This document shows positions 16,368-25,862 of a DNA stretch of 64,000 nt, piece after piece. The notes below the pieces were generated by a model. It saw only the letters and a program-made list of their open reading frames with translations. It searched no databases and had not been told where the DNA came from. Each line of letters begins with the position of its first letter. The stretch's first letter is position 1. The position numbers and the translations under genes were made by a program. Origin of the DNA: Bradyrhizobium sp. NDS-1 (GTDB lineage: Bacteria > Pseudomonadota > Alphaproteobacteria > Rhizobiales > Xanthobacteraceae); contig NZ_CP136628.1 in assembly GCF_032918005.1 (NCBI RefSeq), positions 6,805,501-6,869,500 of the forward strand, in the 5' to 3' direction.

Positions 16368-16891
16368 ATCCCCACCACCTTCAGCCTGAGCGCGGTGCTC
16401 TGGCGGTGATGGGCGTGGGTGATGGCGATGGCGAGTGCGTCGGCGGCATCCGCGGACGGCGGCTCGGCCTTGGGCAGCAGGATCTTCAGCATCATCGCGA
16501 TCTGTTGCTTGTCGGCGTGACCGGCGCCGACCACGGTTTTCTTGACCTGGTTCGGCGCGTATTCGGCGACCGGGATGCCGAACATCGCGGGCGCCAGCAT
16601 GGCGACGCCGCGGGCCTGGCCGAGCTTCAGCGTCGCAACGCCATCCTTATTGACGAAAGTCTGCTCGACCGCGGCTTCCATCGGCTGATGATTCGCGAGC
16701 ACGGCCGCGAGCCCTTCATGGATCGCGAGCAGCCGGCTCGCCAGCGGCAGATCGTCCGGCGGCTCCACCGAACCGCAGGCGATGTAGATCAGGCGGTTGC
16801 CCTCGGTCTCGATCACGCCCCAGCCGGTGCGGCGCAGGCCGGGGTCAATGCCGATGATGCGAACGGGGCCACGAATCGGGAGCGCAGTCAT
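16364..16891 (-). CDS. ruvC: Crossover junction endodeoxyribonuclease RuvC
   Basis: 175 residues from the ATG at 16891; the frame is open further upstream but homology begins at [14 protein letters not shown], which carries the first catalytic Asp. [20 protein letters not shown] holds the second acidic residue, and the final acidic pair is in [13 protein letters not shown]. It resolves Holliday junctions by paired nicks. The 4-bp overlap with ruvA indicates one operon. Confidence 0.96.
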   Translation of the reverse strand: MTALPIRGPVRIIGIDPGLRRTGWGVIETEGNRLIYIACGSVEPPDDLPLASRLLAIHEGLAAVLANHQPMEAAVEQTFVNKDGVATLKLGQARGVAMLAPAMFGIPVAEYAPNQVKKTVVGAGHADKQQIAMMLKILLPKAEPPSADAADALAIAITHAHHRQSTALRLKVVGI

Positions 16892-16960
16892 GGGCCAGTG
16901 ATAGCGGCTGGCCGTCGCGGGGGAAACAGAAACAGAACGGAAGTAACAGGGGAGTGGGGG

Positions 16961-17012
16961 GTCCCGGCTCTGCGCGGCCGCGTTCACGCTGCAGCGCGTC
17001 CGGGACACGAGA
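16961..17012. repeat. Palindromic intergenic repeat, half copy (family C)
   Basis: Contains GTCCCGGCTCTGCGC and CGCGTCCGGGACACGAG as facing arms. The same words occur in longer copies at 51227-51367 and 62170-62309. It lies between yebC and ruvC. Confidence 0.55.
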
Positions 17013-17018
17013 GCGGCA

Positions 17019-17765
17019 TCAGCCGCCCATCTTCGCCATCAGCGCGTCCGACACCTCGAAATTGGCGTAGACCTGCTGGACGTCGTCGTGCTCGTTGAGC
17101 AAATCCATCAGCTTGAGCAGCTTCTCGCCGGTCTCGTCGTCGACCGCGACCGTGTTCTGCGGCTTCCAGATCAAAGCGGCCTTGCGCGGCTCGCCGAACT
17201 TGGCTTCCAGCGCCTTGGCGACGTCGCGGTAGCCTTCGGTCGAGGCGTAGATCTCGTGGCCGCCCTCGCCGGAGACCACGTCGTCGGCGCCGGCCTCGAT
17301 TGCGGCATCCAGCACGGCGTCATCGGAGGCGACGCTGCGGTCGTATTCGATGATGCCGGTACGGTCGAACATGAAGGAGACCGAGCCGGTTTCGCCGAGA
17401 TTGCCGCCCGATTTGGTGAAGAAGGAGCGGATGTCGGAGGCGGCGCGGTTGCGGTTGTCGGTCAGCGCCTCGACGATGACGGCGACACCACCGGGGCCAT
17501 AGCCTTCGTAGCGGATCTCGTCATAGTTCTCGCCCTCATTGCCGAGCGCCTTCTTGACGGCGCGCTCGATATTGTCCTTCGGCATGTTCTCTTGGCGCGC
17601 CGCGATGATGGCGGCTCGCAGGCGGGGGTTCATGTTGGGGTCGGGCGTGCCCAGCTTGGCGGCGACCGTGATTTCCCGCGCCAGCTTGCCGAACAGCTTC
17701 GACTTCTGCGCATCCTGCCGCCCCTTGCGGTGCATGATGTTCTTGAATTGGGAATGTCCGGCCAT
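17019..17765 (-). CDS. yebC: YebC/PmpR family DNA-binding regulator
   Basis: 248 residues, starting [20 protein letters not shown], the nearly invariant YebC N-terminus. [25 protein letters not shown] and FMFDRTGII follow in the usual order. Members act as transcription regulators and some affect translation of polyproline stretches. It precedes ruvC by about 130 bp, the arrangement found in many bacteria. Confidence 0.93.
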   Translation of the reverse strand: MAGHSQFKNIMHRKGRQDAQKSKLFGKLAREITVAAKLGTPDPNMNPRLRAAIIAARQENMPKDNIERAVKKALGNEGENYDEIRYEGYGPGGVAVIVEALTDNRNRAASDIRSFFTKSGGNLGETGSVSFMFDRTGIIEYDRSVASDDAVLDAAIEAGADDVVSGEGGHEIYASTEGYRDVAKALEAKFGEPRKAALIWKPQNTVAVDDETGEKLLKLMDLLNEHDDVQQVYANFEVSDALMAKMGG

Positions 17766-17988
17766 GCGTGGTCTCTTGAATGGTCTTTGGAGGTGTTCGC
17801 CGATGGGGTGGGAAGCGCGGCCTTATAGGCCGCCGGCCCACCGGAATCAAAGGGCTCTGGTGCCCTAAGGTAGCACTGTAGAGGTAGCCGCCGTAATGGT
17901 TCGTGCCTAGAGGTCGGGCATCGTTAACCCTGATTTCATTCCGGACTGCGAAAATAGCGTCCACCCGTTCCACGACAAGAGAGACGTG

Positions 17989-19737
17989 ATGGCGTTCGGA
18001 CTATTTCGGAAGCGTCTGCCGGAGGCGGCTGCGCCTGCACCAGCCCCGCAGGCTGCGCAGCCGGCGGCCCATTCCGATCTCGTGGCCGCGGCCCAAACTG
18101 ATTCGGCCCGGGAAATCCTCGAACTGCTGGAACTCGAGCTCGGCGCCATGATCCGCCAGCTCGAGCGCGCCGCCAATTCGGTGGCCGGCGGCGCCGAGGC
18201 GACCGCGACGACGCTTGCCGCCATTCGCGACCGCACCGACGCCCTGACCGGCCGCACCAATGCCGCGCAATCGAACGCCTCCACCTTCGCCCATGCCGCC
18301 GACAAATTCACCCAGTCCGCCCTCGGCATCGGGGCCCAGGTCCGCGAAGCCGGCAAGCTTGCCGACGAGGCCAGTGCCGCGGCGCAGGAAGCCCGTGCCA
18401 ATGTCGACCGCTTGCGCGAATCCTCTGCCGCCATCGGCAACGTCGTCAATCTGATCGCCCAGATCGCGCGGCAGACGACGCTGCTCGCGCTGAACTCGAC
18501 CATCGAGGCCGCGCGTGCGGGTGCCGCCGGCAAGGGCTTTGCGGTCGTCGCGACCGAGGTCAAGGCCCTCGCGGTGCAGACGCAAGGCGCCACGGAAGAG
18601 ATCACGAAGAAGATCGACGCGCTCCAGCGCGACGCCGCCGGCTCCGCAGATGCCGTGCACCGCATTTCGCAGGCGATCGAGGCGATCCGCCCCGTGTTCG
18701 AAACCGTCAACGGCGCGGTCGCCGAGCAGAACGCCACCACCAGCGAAGTCTCCGGCAATGCCGCCAGCGCCTCGGAGTTCATCGTCGCGGTCGGCGAGAG
18801 CGCGGCCGAAATCGACGCCGCGACCAAGGCGGCCGAGAGCCACGGCGAAAACGTCGCCAGCGCCGGCAAGGCCGTCACGACTTTTGCTCAAAAGCTGAAA
18901 TCGCGCTGCGCCGTGCTGCTCCGCCAGAGCGAGCACGACGATCGCCGCAAGACGGAACGGCTGCCCTGCCACCTCAAGTTCGAGAGCGCGCGCGGCGTGA
19001 TGCCGGTCTATGAAATCTCGATGGACGGCGTGTTGATCGGCGGCGCGGATGCAGGTCGGCTCACACCGCAAGCGATGATCGAAGGCACGCTCGAAAACGT
19101 CGGCGCCTGCCGTCTGCGCGTGATCGAGCAATCCAAGGCCGGTGCCCGCGCGCAATTCGCCAGCCCCGATGCCGAGCTCCGCGAAAGGATCGAGGACAGG
19201 CTCTGGTCGATCCACGAGGAGAACACCGAGTTCGTCACCCGCGCCATGGAGGCGGGCAATGCGCTGACGAAGATATTCGAACAGGCGGTTGCGCGCGGCG
19301 AGGTCAAGATCGACGACCTCTTCGATACCGACTATGTCGAAATCGCCGGAACCGACCCCCAGCAATACCGTACGAAATATCTCGACTGGGCCGACCGCGC
19401 CCTGCCGCCGTTCCAGGAAGCATTCCTGGCGAAGGACCCGCGCATGGCGTTCTGCGCCATGGTCGATCGCAACGGCTTCCTGCCGGTGCACAACAAGATC
19501 TATTCGCATCCGCAGCGGCCGGGCGACGTCGCCTGGAACACGGCCAACAGCCGCAACCGGCGGATATTCAACGATCCGGCGGGGTTGGCCGCCGCACGCA
19601 ACCTGCGATCGTATCTGGTCCAGAGCTATGCGCGCGACATGGGCAACGGGAATACCGTCATGATGCGGGAGATCGACGTCGCGATCCGCGTGCAGGGCCG
19701 TCACTGGGGTGGATTCAGGACGGCCTACAAACTGTAG
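17989..19737 (+). CDS. Soluble methyl-accepting chemotaxis protein with PilZ-like module and C-terminal sensor
   Basis: 582 residues from the ATG at 17989 (a GTG sits one codon upstream). There is no membrane helix or signal. The signalling hairpin is at about residues 158-195 (QIARQTTLLALNSTIEAARA, KGFAVVATEVKAL). At 318-323 RRKTER and at 341-346 EISMDG match the PilZ c-di-GMP-binding pattern RxxxR...(D/N)xSxxG with Asp replaced by Glu. The last 180 residues (LWSIHEENTE to the end) match the end of the next gene and are probably a Cache/PAS-like sensor. The order signalling-then-sensor is reversed from classical receptors. Confidence 0.85.
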   Translation: MAFGLFRKRLPEAAAPAPAPQAAQPAAHSDLVAAAQTDSAREILELLELELGAMIRQLERAANSVAGGAEATATTLAAIRDRTDALTGRTNAAQSNASTFAHAADKFTQSALGIGAQVREAGKLADEASAAAQEARANVDRLRESSAAIGNVVNLIAQIARQTTLLALNSTIEAARAGAAGKGFAVVATEVKALAVQTQGATEEITKKIDALQRDAAGSADAVHRISQAIEAIRPVFETVNGAVAEQNATTSEVSGNAASASEFIVAVGESAAEIDAATKAAESHGENVASAGKAVTTFAQKLKSRCAVLLRQSEHDDRRKTERLPCHLKFESARGVMPVYEISMDGVLIGGADAGRLTPQAMIEGTLENVGACRLRVIEQSKAGARAQFASPDAELRERIEDRLWSIHEENTEFVTRAMEAGNALTKIFEQAVARGEVKIDDLFDTDYVEIAGTDPQQYRTKYLDWADRALPPFQEAFLAKDPRMAFCAMVDRNGFLPVHNKIYSHPQRPGDVAWNTANSRNRRIFNDPAGLAAARNLRSYLVQSYARDMGNGNTVMMREIDVAIRVQGRHWGGFRTAYKL

Positions 19738-19845
19738 TGCACGCTCAGGCAAGACGCCGGGCGCGAATCATCCCTTAAGATCGAGATTGGAATGGGAATG
19801 CCGCCGCGAGCCGGCTTACGGCTCTGACTGGAGGACTCATCGAAC

Positions 19846-21270
19846 ATGTCCGTCGCACAACTTGCCGTCATGGACACCGGCTCCAACCGCACGCTGGCCG
19901 AACGGCTGATTGATCAGCTCGCCGACCGCATCGGCGGCCTCGGCGTGGAACTCGCCGACATTGCCGGCAACGTTCAGGAAGTCGCAAACCGCGTCGCGAA
20001 CCAGTCGGAACGGTTCCACCACCTCCAGAAGACGGCCGAGACGATGGTCTCGGCCAACCACGACATCGCCAATGCATCGCAGGCGGTGCAAACGACCACG
20101 ACCGCCGCGGTCGGCGAGATCGCGCAGTCGCGCGGCGCCGTCGACACCGCAGTCAGCCACATCTCCGAGCTGGTCGCAGCGGTGGAGCGCATCGAAACGC
20201 GCCTCAGCGCCGTCGGCTCGGCGCTGGCGCAGGTCGCGAAAGTCTCCGGCTCGATCGAGGCGATCGCGAAGCAGACCAATCTGCTCGCGCTGAATGCGAC
20301 GATCGAAGCCGCGCGCGCCGGCAACGCCGGCCGCGGCTTCGCAGTGGTCGCAAGCGAGGTGAAGAACCTCGCGGAGGCCACCCGCCAGGCCACGCATCAG
20401 ATCTCCGACACCGTGCGCGATCTCGACGGCCAGATCGAAGGCCTGATCGGCGAAAGCAGCGACGCATCGCAGCGCGCGAAGACCGCAGGTGAAGGCGCGC
20501 AAGCGATCTCCGGCATCATCTCGCGGGTCCAGCAGGGCTTTGCCTCCGTGGAGGCGGAGATCGGCAGCGTCACGCGCGCGGCGACCTCCAATCTCGGACA
20601 TTGCGACACCGTCATCAGCGAGCTGAACGAGCTCGCCAAGGGCGTCGACCTCTCCTCTCGCGATCTCAGAAGCGCCGATCAGCGGGTGACGAAGCTGCTC
20701 GACACCTCGGAAGGCCTGATCGCGTTGATCGCGGACAGCGGCGTCGAGACATCGGACGCACCGCTGATCCGAATCGTCGTCGAGACCGCGAAGCGGATCT
20801 CGGCCGAATTCGAGGCCGCGATCGACCGCGGCGACATCACGCTCGACCGGCTCATGGACGAGACCTATCGCGAGATCCCCGGTACCGATCCGAAGCAGTA
20901 CCTCACCAACTACGTCGACTTCACCGACCGCGTGCTGCCCGCGATCCAGGACCCGATCCAGAAATCCGATCCCCGCATCGTGTTCTGCGTCGCCTGGGCC
21001 AGGGGCGGCTATCTGCCGACCCACAATCCCAACTACCGCCTGCCGCAGGGCAAGGACCCGGTCTGGAATAACGCCAACTGCCGCAACCGCCGCCTGTTCA
21101 CCGATCGCGCGGTGCAGAAGGTCGCAGGCAACACCAAGCCGTTCCTGCTGCAGACCTACCGCCGCGACATGGGCGGCGGACAGTTCGTGCTGATGAAGGA
21201 CCTGTCCTCGCCGATCATGGTTCGCGGCAAGCACTGGGGCGCCTTCCGGATGGGTTTCCGGCAGAGCTGA
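19846..21270 (+). CDS. Soluble methyl-accepting chemotaxis protein with C-terminal sensor domain
   Basis: 474 residues with no membrane segment. The MCP signalling hairpin is at about residues 138-175 ([35 protein letters not shown]). The C-terminal part from about residue 308 ([53 protein letters not shown]) is homologous to that of the preceding chemoreceptor, but here no PilZ-like segment is present. The two genes are tandem paralogues separated by about 110 bp. The role is cytoplasmic sensing coupled to CheA/CheW; no other che genes are in the window. Confidence 0.87.
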   Translation: MSVAQLAVMDTGSNRTLAERLIDQLADRIGGLGVELADIAGNVQEVANRVANQSERFHHLQKTAETMVSANHDIANASQAVQTTTTAAVGEIAQSRGAVDTAVSHISELVAAVERIETRLSAVGSALAQVAKVSGSIEAIAKQTNLLALNATIEAARAGNAGRGFAVVASEVKNLAEATRQATHQISDTVRDLDGQIEGLIGESSDASQRAKTAGEGAQAISGIISRVQQGFASVEAEIGSVTRAATSNLGHCDTVISELNELAKGVDLSSRDLRSADQRVTKLLDTSEGLIALIADSGVETSDAPLIRIVVETAKRISAEFEAAIDRGDITLDRLMDETYREIPGTDPKQYLTNYVDFTDRVLPAIQDPIQKSDPRIVFCVAWARGGYLPTHNPNYRLPQGKDPVWNNANCRNRRLFTDRAVQKVAGNTKPFLLQTYRRDMGGGQFVLMKDLSSPIMVRGKHWGAFRMGFRQS

Positions 21271-21395
21271 CGGCCGCGGGAAGGCGTCCTTGAAACCATA
21301 AAATCTCGAAAACAACCCCATGCACAGTAGCCGGGGCGTGCGGAATCAATGGCTTGCGACGGCAGGTCATGGGCGTATTTTGACACGTCGGGCAA

Positions 21396-21418
21396 AACAG
21401 GAGCGTGATGCTCCTGTT
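21396..21418. terminator. Hairpin between convergent genes
   Basis: AACAGGAGC and GCTCCTGTT form a 9-bp perfect stem with a 5-nt loop in the 288-bp gap between the converging chemoreceptor and cyclase genes. It could terminate either side, but the flanking T-run is short. The rest of the gap shows no gene. Confidence 0.4.
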
Positions 21419-21558
21419 CTGAAAGACCATCGTCGCGTTGCCGTCGTCTCCGCCGGGATAGAGCTGCTCCGCGCTGCAGCCCGGGCTTTTCCAAGCATTG
21501 GTTCGGCACATCGTGCATCGGTGCAGGCATCTCGTCCGCCCGCACCGATGCGCTTTTC

Positions 21559-22656
21559 TCATGTGATCGCGATGGGGCAGCCGTTGCTTCCGGTAGCGCC
21601 CTTGATCGGGGCCGGGGTGAAACTATAGACGAACTGGTACTTCTTGTCGGCGATCAGCTCGTCGAAGATCAGGTTCTCGTGGTTGTGGATGCCGTTCTTG
21701 GTTTGCAGTTCGGCGTGAACCACGAAGGCGAGCGTCTTGTCGGGATTGGGCACCACCTCGACTGCCCAGGTGTCGGCCCCCGTCAGCGCGAGATCCTTCT
21801 CGACGATCCATTTCGCAGCGTCGAGGCCGATGCCCGGCTCTCCGCTGTTGAAGCGATCGTTGTTCTTCATCCAGAGCGAGCCCCAACCGGTGTGGAACAT
21901 GATCGCGTCGCCGGGCTTGATGTCGCTCTCGGGGATATTCTGCTTCGCCAGCGCCGCCTTGATATCGGCTGAGGTGATCTCCTGCCCCGCATCCATCATG
22001 CCGCCCTTGAGCGCGACCATGTCGATCAGATGCGCGCGGGTGAAAATCGGCTTGAGCTTCTCGATGCCGAGCTTCTTCAGGCCGTAGGCGTCGCTGATCT
22101 CGGCCGCTGTGAAGCCGTTGTAGAATCGCATCTCGCTCTTGTCGCCCTCCTTGCCCATCTGGATGCCGATGTGACCAAGACCGTCGAACTGCGTGCCGGT
22201 CTGGCCGATCTCGGTCGCAAGAAACTCGTCGTGATACACGAGCTTGTTGTCGCCGAACGGTCCGCCAGTCGGGCTGCCGGGAATACGCAGTGCGAACACG
22301 CGCGCGCCGAACAGCGGCATCGCGGCCTCATAGACGCGACCGATCTTGTAGATCTTGCCGTCCTTGATCCATTTCGCCGCGTCGAGGACCTTCGCCGGGG
22401 TGATGTGGTTGGATGCGCCAGCCTCGTCATCCTTGCCCCATTTCGAGGGCCACCATGGCTTGTCGACGTTCTTGGGCATGGAGGCTGCAGTCTGTGCCTG
22501 GGCTTGGCTGATCGGCGCGAGCGAGAACTTGCCGTGCATCGAGCCGGCGAGCGCCGCGCCGGCGACGCCAGCGATGCCCGCAGTGCGGAGCAAGGTCCGG
22601 CGGTCGGTCGTGGCGCCGCTGGCATCTTGATCTACGTCGTTGATCTCATTAGACAT
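21559..22656 (-). CDS. Tat-exported cyclase-family (kynurenine formamidase-like) hydrolase
   Basis: 365 residues from the ATG at 22656, with GGGAGGG about 5 nt upstream. The Tat motif DRRTLLRTAGIAGVAGAALA precedes a cleavable hydrophobic stretch ending SQAQAQ. The metal-binding segment TGTQFDGLGHIG corresponds to HxGTHxDxxxH of the cyclase/kynurenine formamidase fold, in the variant with Q replacing H. Members hydrolyse amides, lactones or cyclic compounds in the periplasm. It is divergent from the G3E GTPase gene with about 120 bp between. The substrate is unknown. Confidence 0.85.
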   Translation of the reverse strand: MSNEINDVDQDASGATTDRRTLLRTAGIAGVAGAALAGSMHGKFSLAPISQAQAQTAASMPKNVDKPWWPSKWGKDDEAGASNHITPAKVLDAAKWIKDGKIYKIGRVYEAAMPLFGARVFALRIPGSPTGGPFGDNKLVYHDEFLATEIGQTGTQFDGLGHIGIQMGKEGDKSEMRFYNGFTAAEISDAYGLKKLGIEKLKPIFTRAHLIDMVALKGGMMDAGQEITSADIKAALAKQNIPESDIKPGDAIMFHTGWGSLWMKNNDRFNSGEPGIGLDAAKWIVEKDLALTGADTWAVEVVPNPDKTLAFVVHAELQTKNGIHNHENLIFDELIADKKYQFVYSFTPAPIKGATGSNGCPIAIT

Positions 22657-22776
22657 TGCACCCTCCCAGGTTGTGGCCCAGATAAGCCTGGACTCTAAAA
22701 TGATTTCTGCCACCCTCCCCCTCCGCTAGGTTGTTGTCCAGCGACAAAAATAAGACCGTTGGTGCGAGTGATTCCA

Positions 22777-23844
22777 ATGAGCCTATTTGAAGGCGACAAA
22801 TCCGCGCAGCGACTTCCTGTTTCGCTGATCACCGGCTTTCTCGGCAGCGGCAAGACGACGTTGCTCAATCGCCTGCTGCGCCACGACGGTATGAAGGACA
22901 GCGCCGTTATCATCAACGAGTATGGCGAGGTCAGTCTCGATCATCTTCTGGTCGAGCGCGTCGATGGCGAGGTCGCCGTGCTCGCAAGTGGCTGCATCTG
23001 CTGCACCATCCGCAGCGATCTCGAGGAGACGCTGCGAAGCCTTCTTGTGAAGCGCGACCGCGGCGAGATTCCGCCATTCCGGCGTATCCTGGTCGAGACC
23101 ACCGGTCTTGCCGACCCCGCGCCGATCGTGCAGCTCCTGCTCAACAATCCCCTCGTCTCCCACTTCCTGCGGCTCGACACGGTCGTGACCACGGTCGATG
23201 CCATCAACGCGCCGCATCAGCTCGATCGGCAATATGAGGCGGTGAAGCAGGTGGCGCTGGCCGACCGGCTGCTGATCACCAAGAGCGATCTGGTCGAGAA
23301 CATCGCGACGCTGGAGCTACGCCTGCGGCGGCTCAATCCCGGGGCCAGAATCGAAAGCGTCAGTCATGGCGAGATCGATCCCGCACGGCTATTCGGTGCC
23401 GGCCTGATCGATCCCGAGTTGAAGAGGATAGACGTAGAGCGGTGGCTCAACGAGCGGGCCTTCGCGGAACCCCATACGCATGCCGGTCAATCGCATCGCG
23501 ATCATCACGCGCACCATGACCACGGCCATCATGATCACGATGCGTCGATTGCCAGCTTCATGCTAGCGTTCGACGAGCCGCTCGACTGGATGGCGGTGAC
23601 GCACTGGCTTTCCTATCTGCGCAACGCGCGCGGAGAGGACCTGCTGCGAGTAAAGGGAATTCTCAATCTCCGTGGGGAGCCGACGCCGATCGTGATCCAC
23701 GGCGTGCACCACGTCTTCCATCCGCCGGTCGCGCTTGGTGACTGGCCCGACAGCGATCGCCGCTCGCGCATCGTTTTCATCACGCGCGGGATCGCGCGTG
23801 ATGAAGTGCTCGAGCTCTGGCAGGCCGTCCGCGCGGCGGCCTGA
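22777..23844 (+). CDS. G3E family GTPase (CobW/YjiA-type metal chaperone)
   Basis: 355 residues from the ATG at 22777 (GTG at 22762 also possible). Walker A GFLGSGKTTLLNRLLRH, the CxCC metal site in ASGCICCTIRSDL, and the base motif ITKSDLVE are all present. A histidine-rich stretch (HTHAGQSHRDHHAHHDHGHH, about residues 232-251) follows, then the CobW C-terminal domain (GILNLRGEPTPIVIHGVHHV). Such proteins load zinc, cobalt or nickel onto client enzymes. The adjacent, divergently encoded metal-dependent hydrolase is a possible client, but that link is speculative. Confidence 0.9.
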   Translation: MSLFEGDKSAQRLPVSLITGFLGSGKTTLLNRLLRHDGMKDSAVIINEYGEVSLDHLLVERVDGEVAVLASGCICCTIRSDLEETLRSLLVKRDRGEIPPFRRILVETTGLADPAPIVQLLLNNPLVSHFLRLDTVVTTVDAINAPHQLDRQYEAVKQVALADRLLITKSDLVENIATLELRLRRLNPGARIESVSHGEIDPARLFGAGLIDPELKRIDVERWLNERAFAEPHTHAGQSHRDHHAHHDHGHHDHDASIASFMLAFDEPLDWMAVTHWLSYLRNARGEDLLRVKGILNLRGEPTPIVIHGVHHVFHPPVALGDWPDSDRRSRIVFITRGIARDEVLELWQAVRAAA

Positions 23845-23861
23845 GACAGCCGAACTTGCCG

Positions 23862-24686
23862 TCAGCTCAACCAGAATTTCGGCGTTGCCGGCTCCAGCCT
23901 TCCCCCGACGCGCACCGGCGCAATCCTGAGCGCAAGCCCCGTCGCGTCGTCCGTCTCGACCGCCACGCCGCTGAGCGTTGCAGCGCCCGCGGCCGGCTCG
24001 AACCGGCCTGACGGAATTCCCGATGTGAACCGCCGCAGCGGTTCTTCCTTCTGCATGCCGATGATGGAATCGTAGTCGCCGGTCATGCCGGCATCGGTCA
24101 TGTAGGCGGTGCCGCCTGAGAGGATCTGGTGATCGGCGGTGGGCACATGGGTGTGGGTGCCGACGACGAGGCTGGCGCGGCCGTCGCAGAAGAAGCCGAT
24201 GCCCTGCTTCTCGCTCGACGCCTCGCAATGGAAATCGACGACGATGGCGTCGGCGGCAACGCCGAGCGGGCAGGCCCCTAACTCGCGCTCCAGCGCGGCG
24301 AAGGGATCGTCGAACGGAGTCATGAAGACGCGGCCGAGCGCGTTGACGACGAGCGCATGCTTGCCGTTCTTGGTCTCGACCAGAGCGGCACCGCGGCCGG
24401 GCGTGCCGCGCGGATAGTTCGCCGGACGCACCAGCCGCTCGGCGCGTTCGATGAACACCAGGGCTTCGCGCTGATCCCAGGAGTGATTGCCGAGCGTCAC
24501 CGCATCGGCGCCGGCATCGAGAAACTCCTGATAGATCGCTTCCGTGATGCCGAAGCCTCCGGCCGAATTCTCGCCGTTGACGACGACGAAATCGAGCGAC
24601 CAGTCCTTGACCAAGCCGGGCAGATATTCGGCAATGGCATTGCGGCCGCTGCGGCCGACGACATCACCCACGAAGAGAATGCGCAA
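23862..24686 (-). CDS. YmdB-like metallophosphoesterase (TIGR00282 family)
   Basis: 274 residues. It begins MRILFVGDVVGRSGR and has VVNGENSAGGFGI, TLGNHSWDQ and GTHTHVPTADHQIL, the ordered metal ligands of the TIGR00282/YmdB family. Relatives hydrolyse 2',3'-cyclic nucleotides. The start overlaps the end of the 5-FCL gene by 23 bp, so they are one operon. There is no signal peptide. Confidence 0.93.
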   Translation of the reverse strand: MRILFVGDVVGRSGRNAIAEYLPGLVKDWSLDFVVVNGENSAGGFGITEAIYQEFLDAGADAVTLGNHSWDQREALVFIERAERLVRPANYPRGTPGRGAALVETKNGKHALVVNALGRVFMTPFDDPFAALERELGACPLGVAADAIVVDFHCEASSEKQGIGFFCDGRASLVVGTHTHVPTADHQILSGGTAYMTDAGMTGDYDSIIGMQKEEPLRRFTSGIPSGRFEPAAGAATLSGVAVETDDATGLALRIAPVRVGGRLEPATPKFWLS

Positions 24687-25260
24687 CTTCAGAACTCCGG
24701 AAATCGAACACGTCCGATTCCGTTAGCACATAATCCAGCGCCACGTCGTGGGCCAATGCCGGAACCGCCTTGATCTCCTGCGCTGCAAAAGCGAGCCCGA
24801 TGCCGACGATGTTCTTGGTCTTGCGCAGATGCGCGAAGGTGAAATCGTAATGCCCCGCACCATAGCCGATGCGGTGGCCGAGACGGTCGAACGCCGCGAG
24901 CGGCGTCAGCATGACGTCCGGAATGACTTCAGCCGCCGCCGGCGACGGCTCAGGGATGCCGAGCGGGCCCAGCATCAGACGATCGTTCGGATGGAAGATG
25001 CGGAAGATCAGCGACTGCCCGCGCGCGGAGACGCAAGGCAGCGCCAGCCTGGCCCCCTGCTCCGCGAGCCTCGTGAGCAGCGGCATCGGATCGATCTCGC
25101 TGCGGATCGGCGAATAGCCGGAGACGATGCTGCCGAGCAGCAGGTCGAACGGCAGCCCGCGCTTGGCGAGCTTTGCGGCGGCGGCGGCGCGCTTCTTCTC
25201 GCTCAGCGCGTCACGCGCCGCGAGAGCTTTGGCGCGGAGTTCGGCTTTGGAAGCAGGCAT
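24664..25260 (-). CDS. 5-formyltetrahydrofolate cyclo-ligase
   Basis: 198 residues. N-terminal ASKAELRAKALAARDALS, the substrate region PIRSEIDPMPLLTRL and the ATP-binding IGYGAGHYDF match the family. It converts 5-formyl-THF to 5,10-methenyl-THF using ATP. It is encoded downstream of the 6S RNA gene and zapA, the order known from E. coli (zapA-ssrS-ygfA) and from alphaproteobacteria. Confidence 0.95.
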   Translation of the reverse strand: MPASKAELRAKALAARDALSEKKRAAAAAKLAKRGLPFDLLLGSIVSGYSPIRSEIDPMPLLTRLAEQGARLALPCVSARGQSLIFRIFHPNDRLMLGPLGIPEPSPAAAEVIPDVMLTPLAAFDRLGHRIGYGAGHYDFTFAHLRKTKNIVGIGLAFAAQEIKAVPALAHDVALDYVLTESDVFDFRSSEVAHSLRG

Positions 25261-25486
25261 GTGCGTTTTCCCCCGAAGACAGAGCCTTGCTCCGCCGTCA
25301 TCGTCCGCCTTGTGCGCCTTTGCGCACTGGGGCGGACGATCAGTATTCCAGAGACGCCAGTGCTAGACCTCGACGCCGCGGCGTACCGGATGCCCCGCTT
25401 TCGCGGGGCATGACACCGAGATTGATTGAACCGCAGGCGTGTCGGGGACGCAATTCGACAGGCACGAACCAGAAGGAAGAAACAGT

Positions 25487-25648
25487 GCGAAGCCGCGTAC
25501 GCCGTTGAAGCACTCGATCCCGGAGTTCCCTACGAAAGTAGGTGGGCACCATATGTCCGGGCCCACGGGCCCGGCCAGGGACAGTTCCCTAAAGGATCGA
25601 TAAGGCCCCGGGGATATATGGCTCCTGACGCGCGTCGCAGCCTCGCGG
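25487..25648 (-). ncRNA. ssrS: 6S RNA (ssrS)
   Basis: The minus strand between zapA and 5-FCL folds as a long rod. The closing stem pairs GCGAGGCTGCG (5', near 25646) with CGCGGCTTCGC (3', 25487). Further inside, ATCCCCGGGGCCTTATCGAT and GGAACTCCGGGATCGAG flank a central bubble, and the terminal stem GGCCGGGCCC/GGGCCCGG caps it. This matches the 6S open-promoter mimic that binds sigma-70 RNA polymerase. A TACATT-like -10 lies just upstream of the 5' end, and the 3' flank is pyrimidine-rich. The ends are approximate. Confidence 0.82.
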
Positions 25649-25706
25649 AGCCAATGTAACAACGATACTGACGAATCGCCAGTGGCGTGAAGTGGGGCTG
25701 TGGCCA

Positions 25707-25831
25707 TCCTTCGAGACGCCCGCTTTGCGGGCTCCTCAGGATGAGGACTGAGCGCTTGGCAGCAATTCTATAGGCAAAGCTGTCGGTCAGCCTCATCCTG
25801 AGGAGACCGCGGAGCGGTCGTCTCGAAGGAC
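25707..25831. repeat. Long palindromic intergenic repeat (family F)
   Basis: Nested arms: CCTTCGAGACG (25708) with CGTCTCGAAGG (25819), and CCTCAGGATGAGG (25734) with CCTCATCCTGAGG (25791). The centre is unpaired. It lies between 6S RNA and zapA. The arrangement resembles rhizobial dispersed palindromes; no coding capacity is seen. With 6S RNA this accounts for most of the 25261-25862 gap. Confidence 0.65.
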
Positions 25832-25862
25832 GAGGCGCTTGCGCAGGCCGCGCGGCAGCCCC

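Noticed and set aside
18001-19752. A 583-codon minus-strand ORF covering the first chemoreceptor
   Set aside because: It is the antisense shadow of the chemoreceptor gene, which has a clear MCP signalling hairpin on the plus strand.
23700-23860. A coding gene between the GTPase and YmdB-like genes
   Set aside because: The two genes converge with only 17 bp between them; the overlapping frames have no homology signal.
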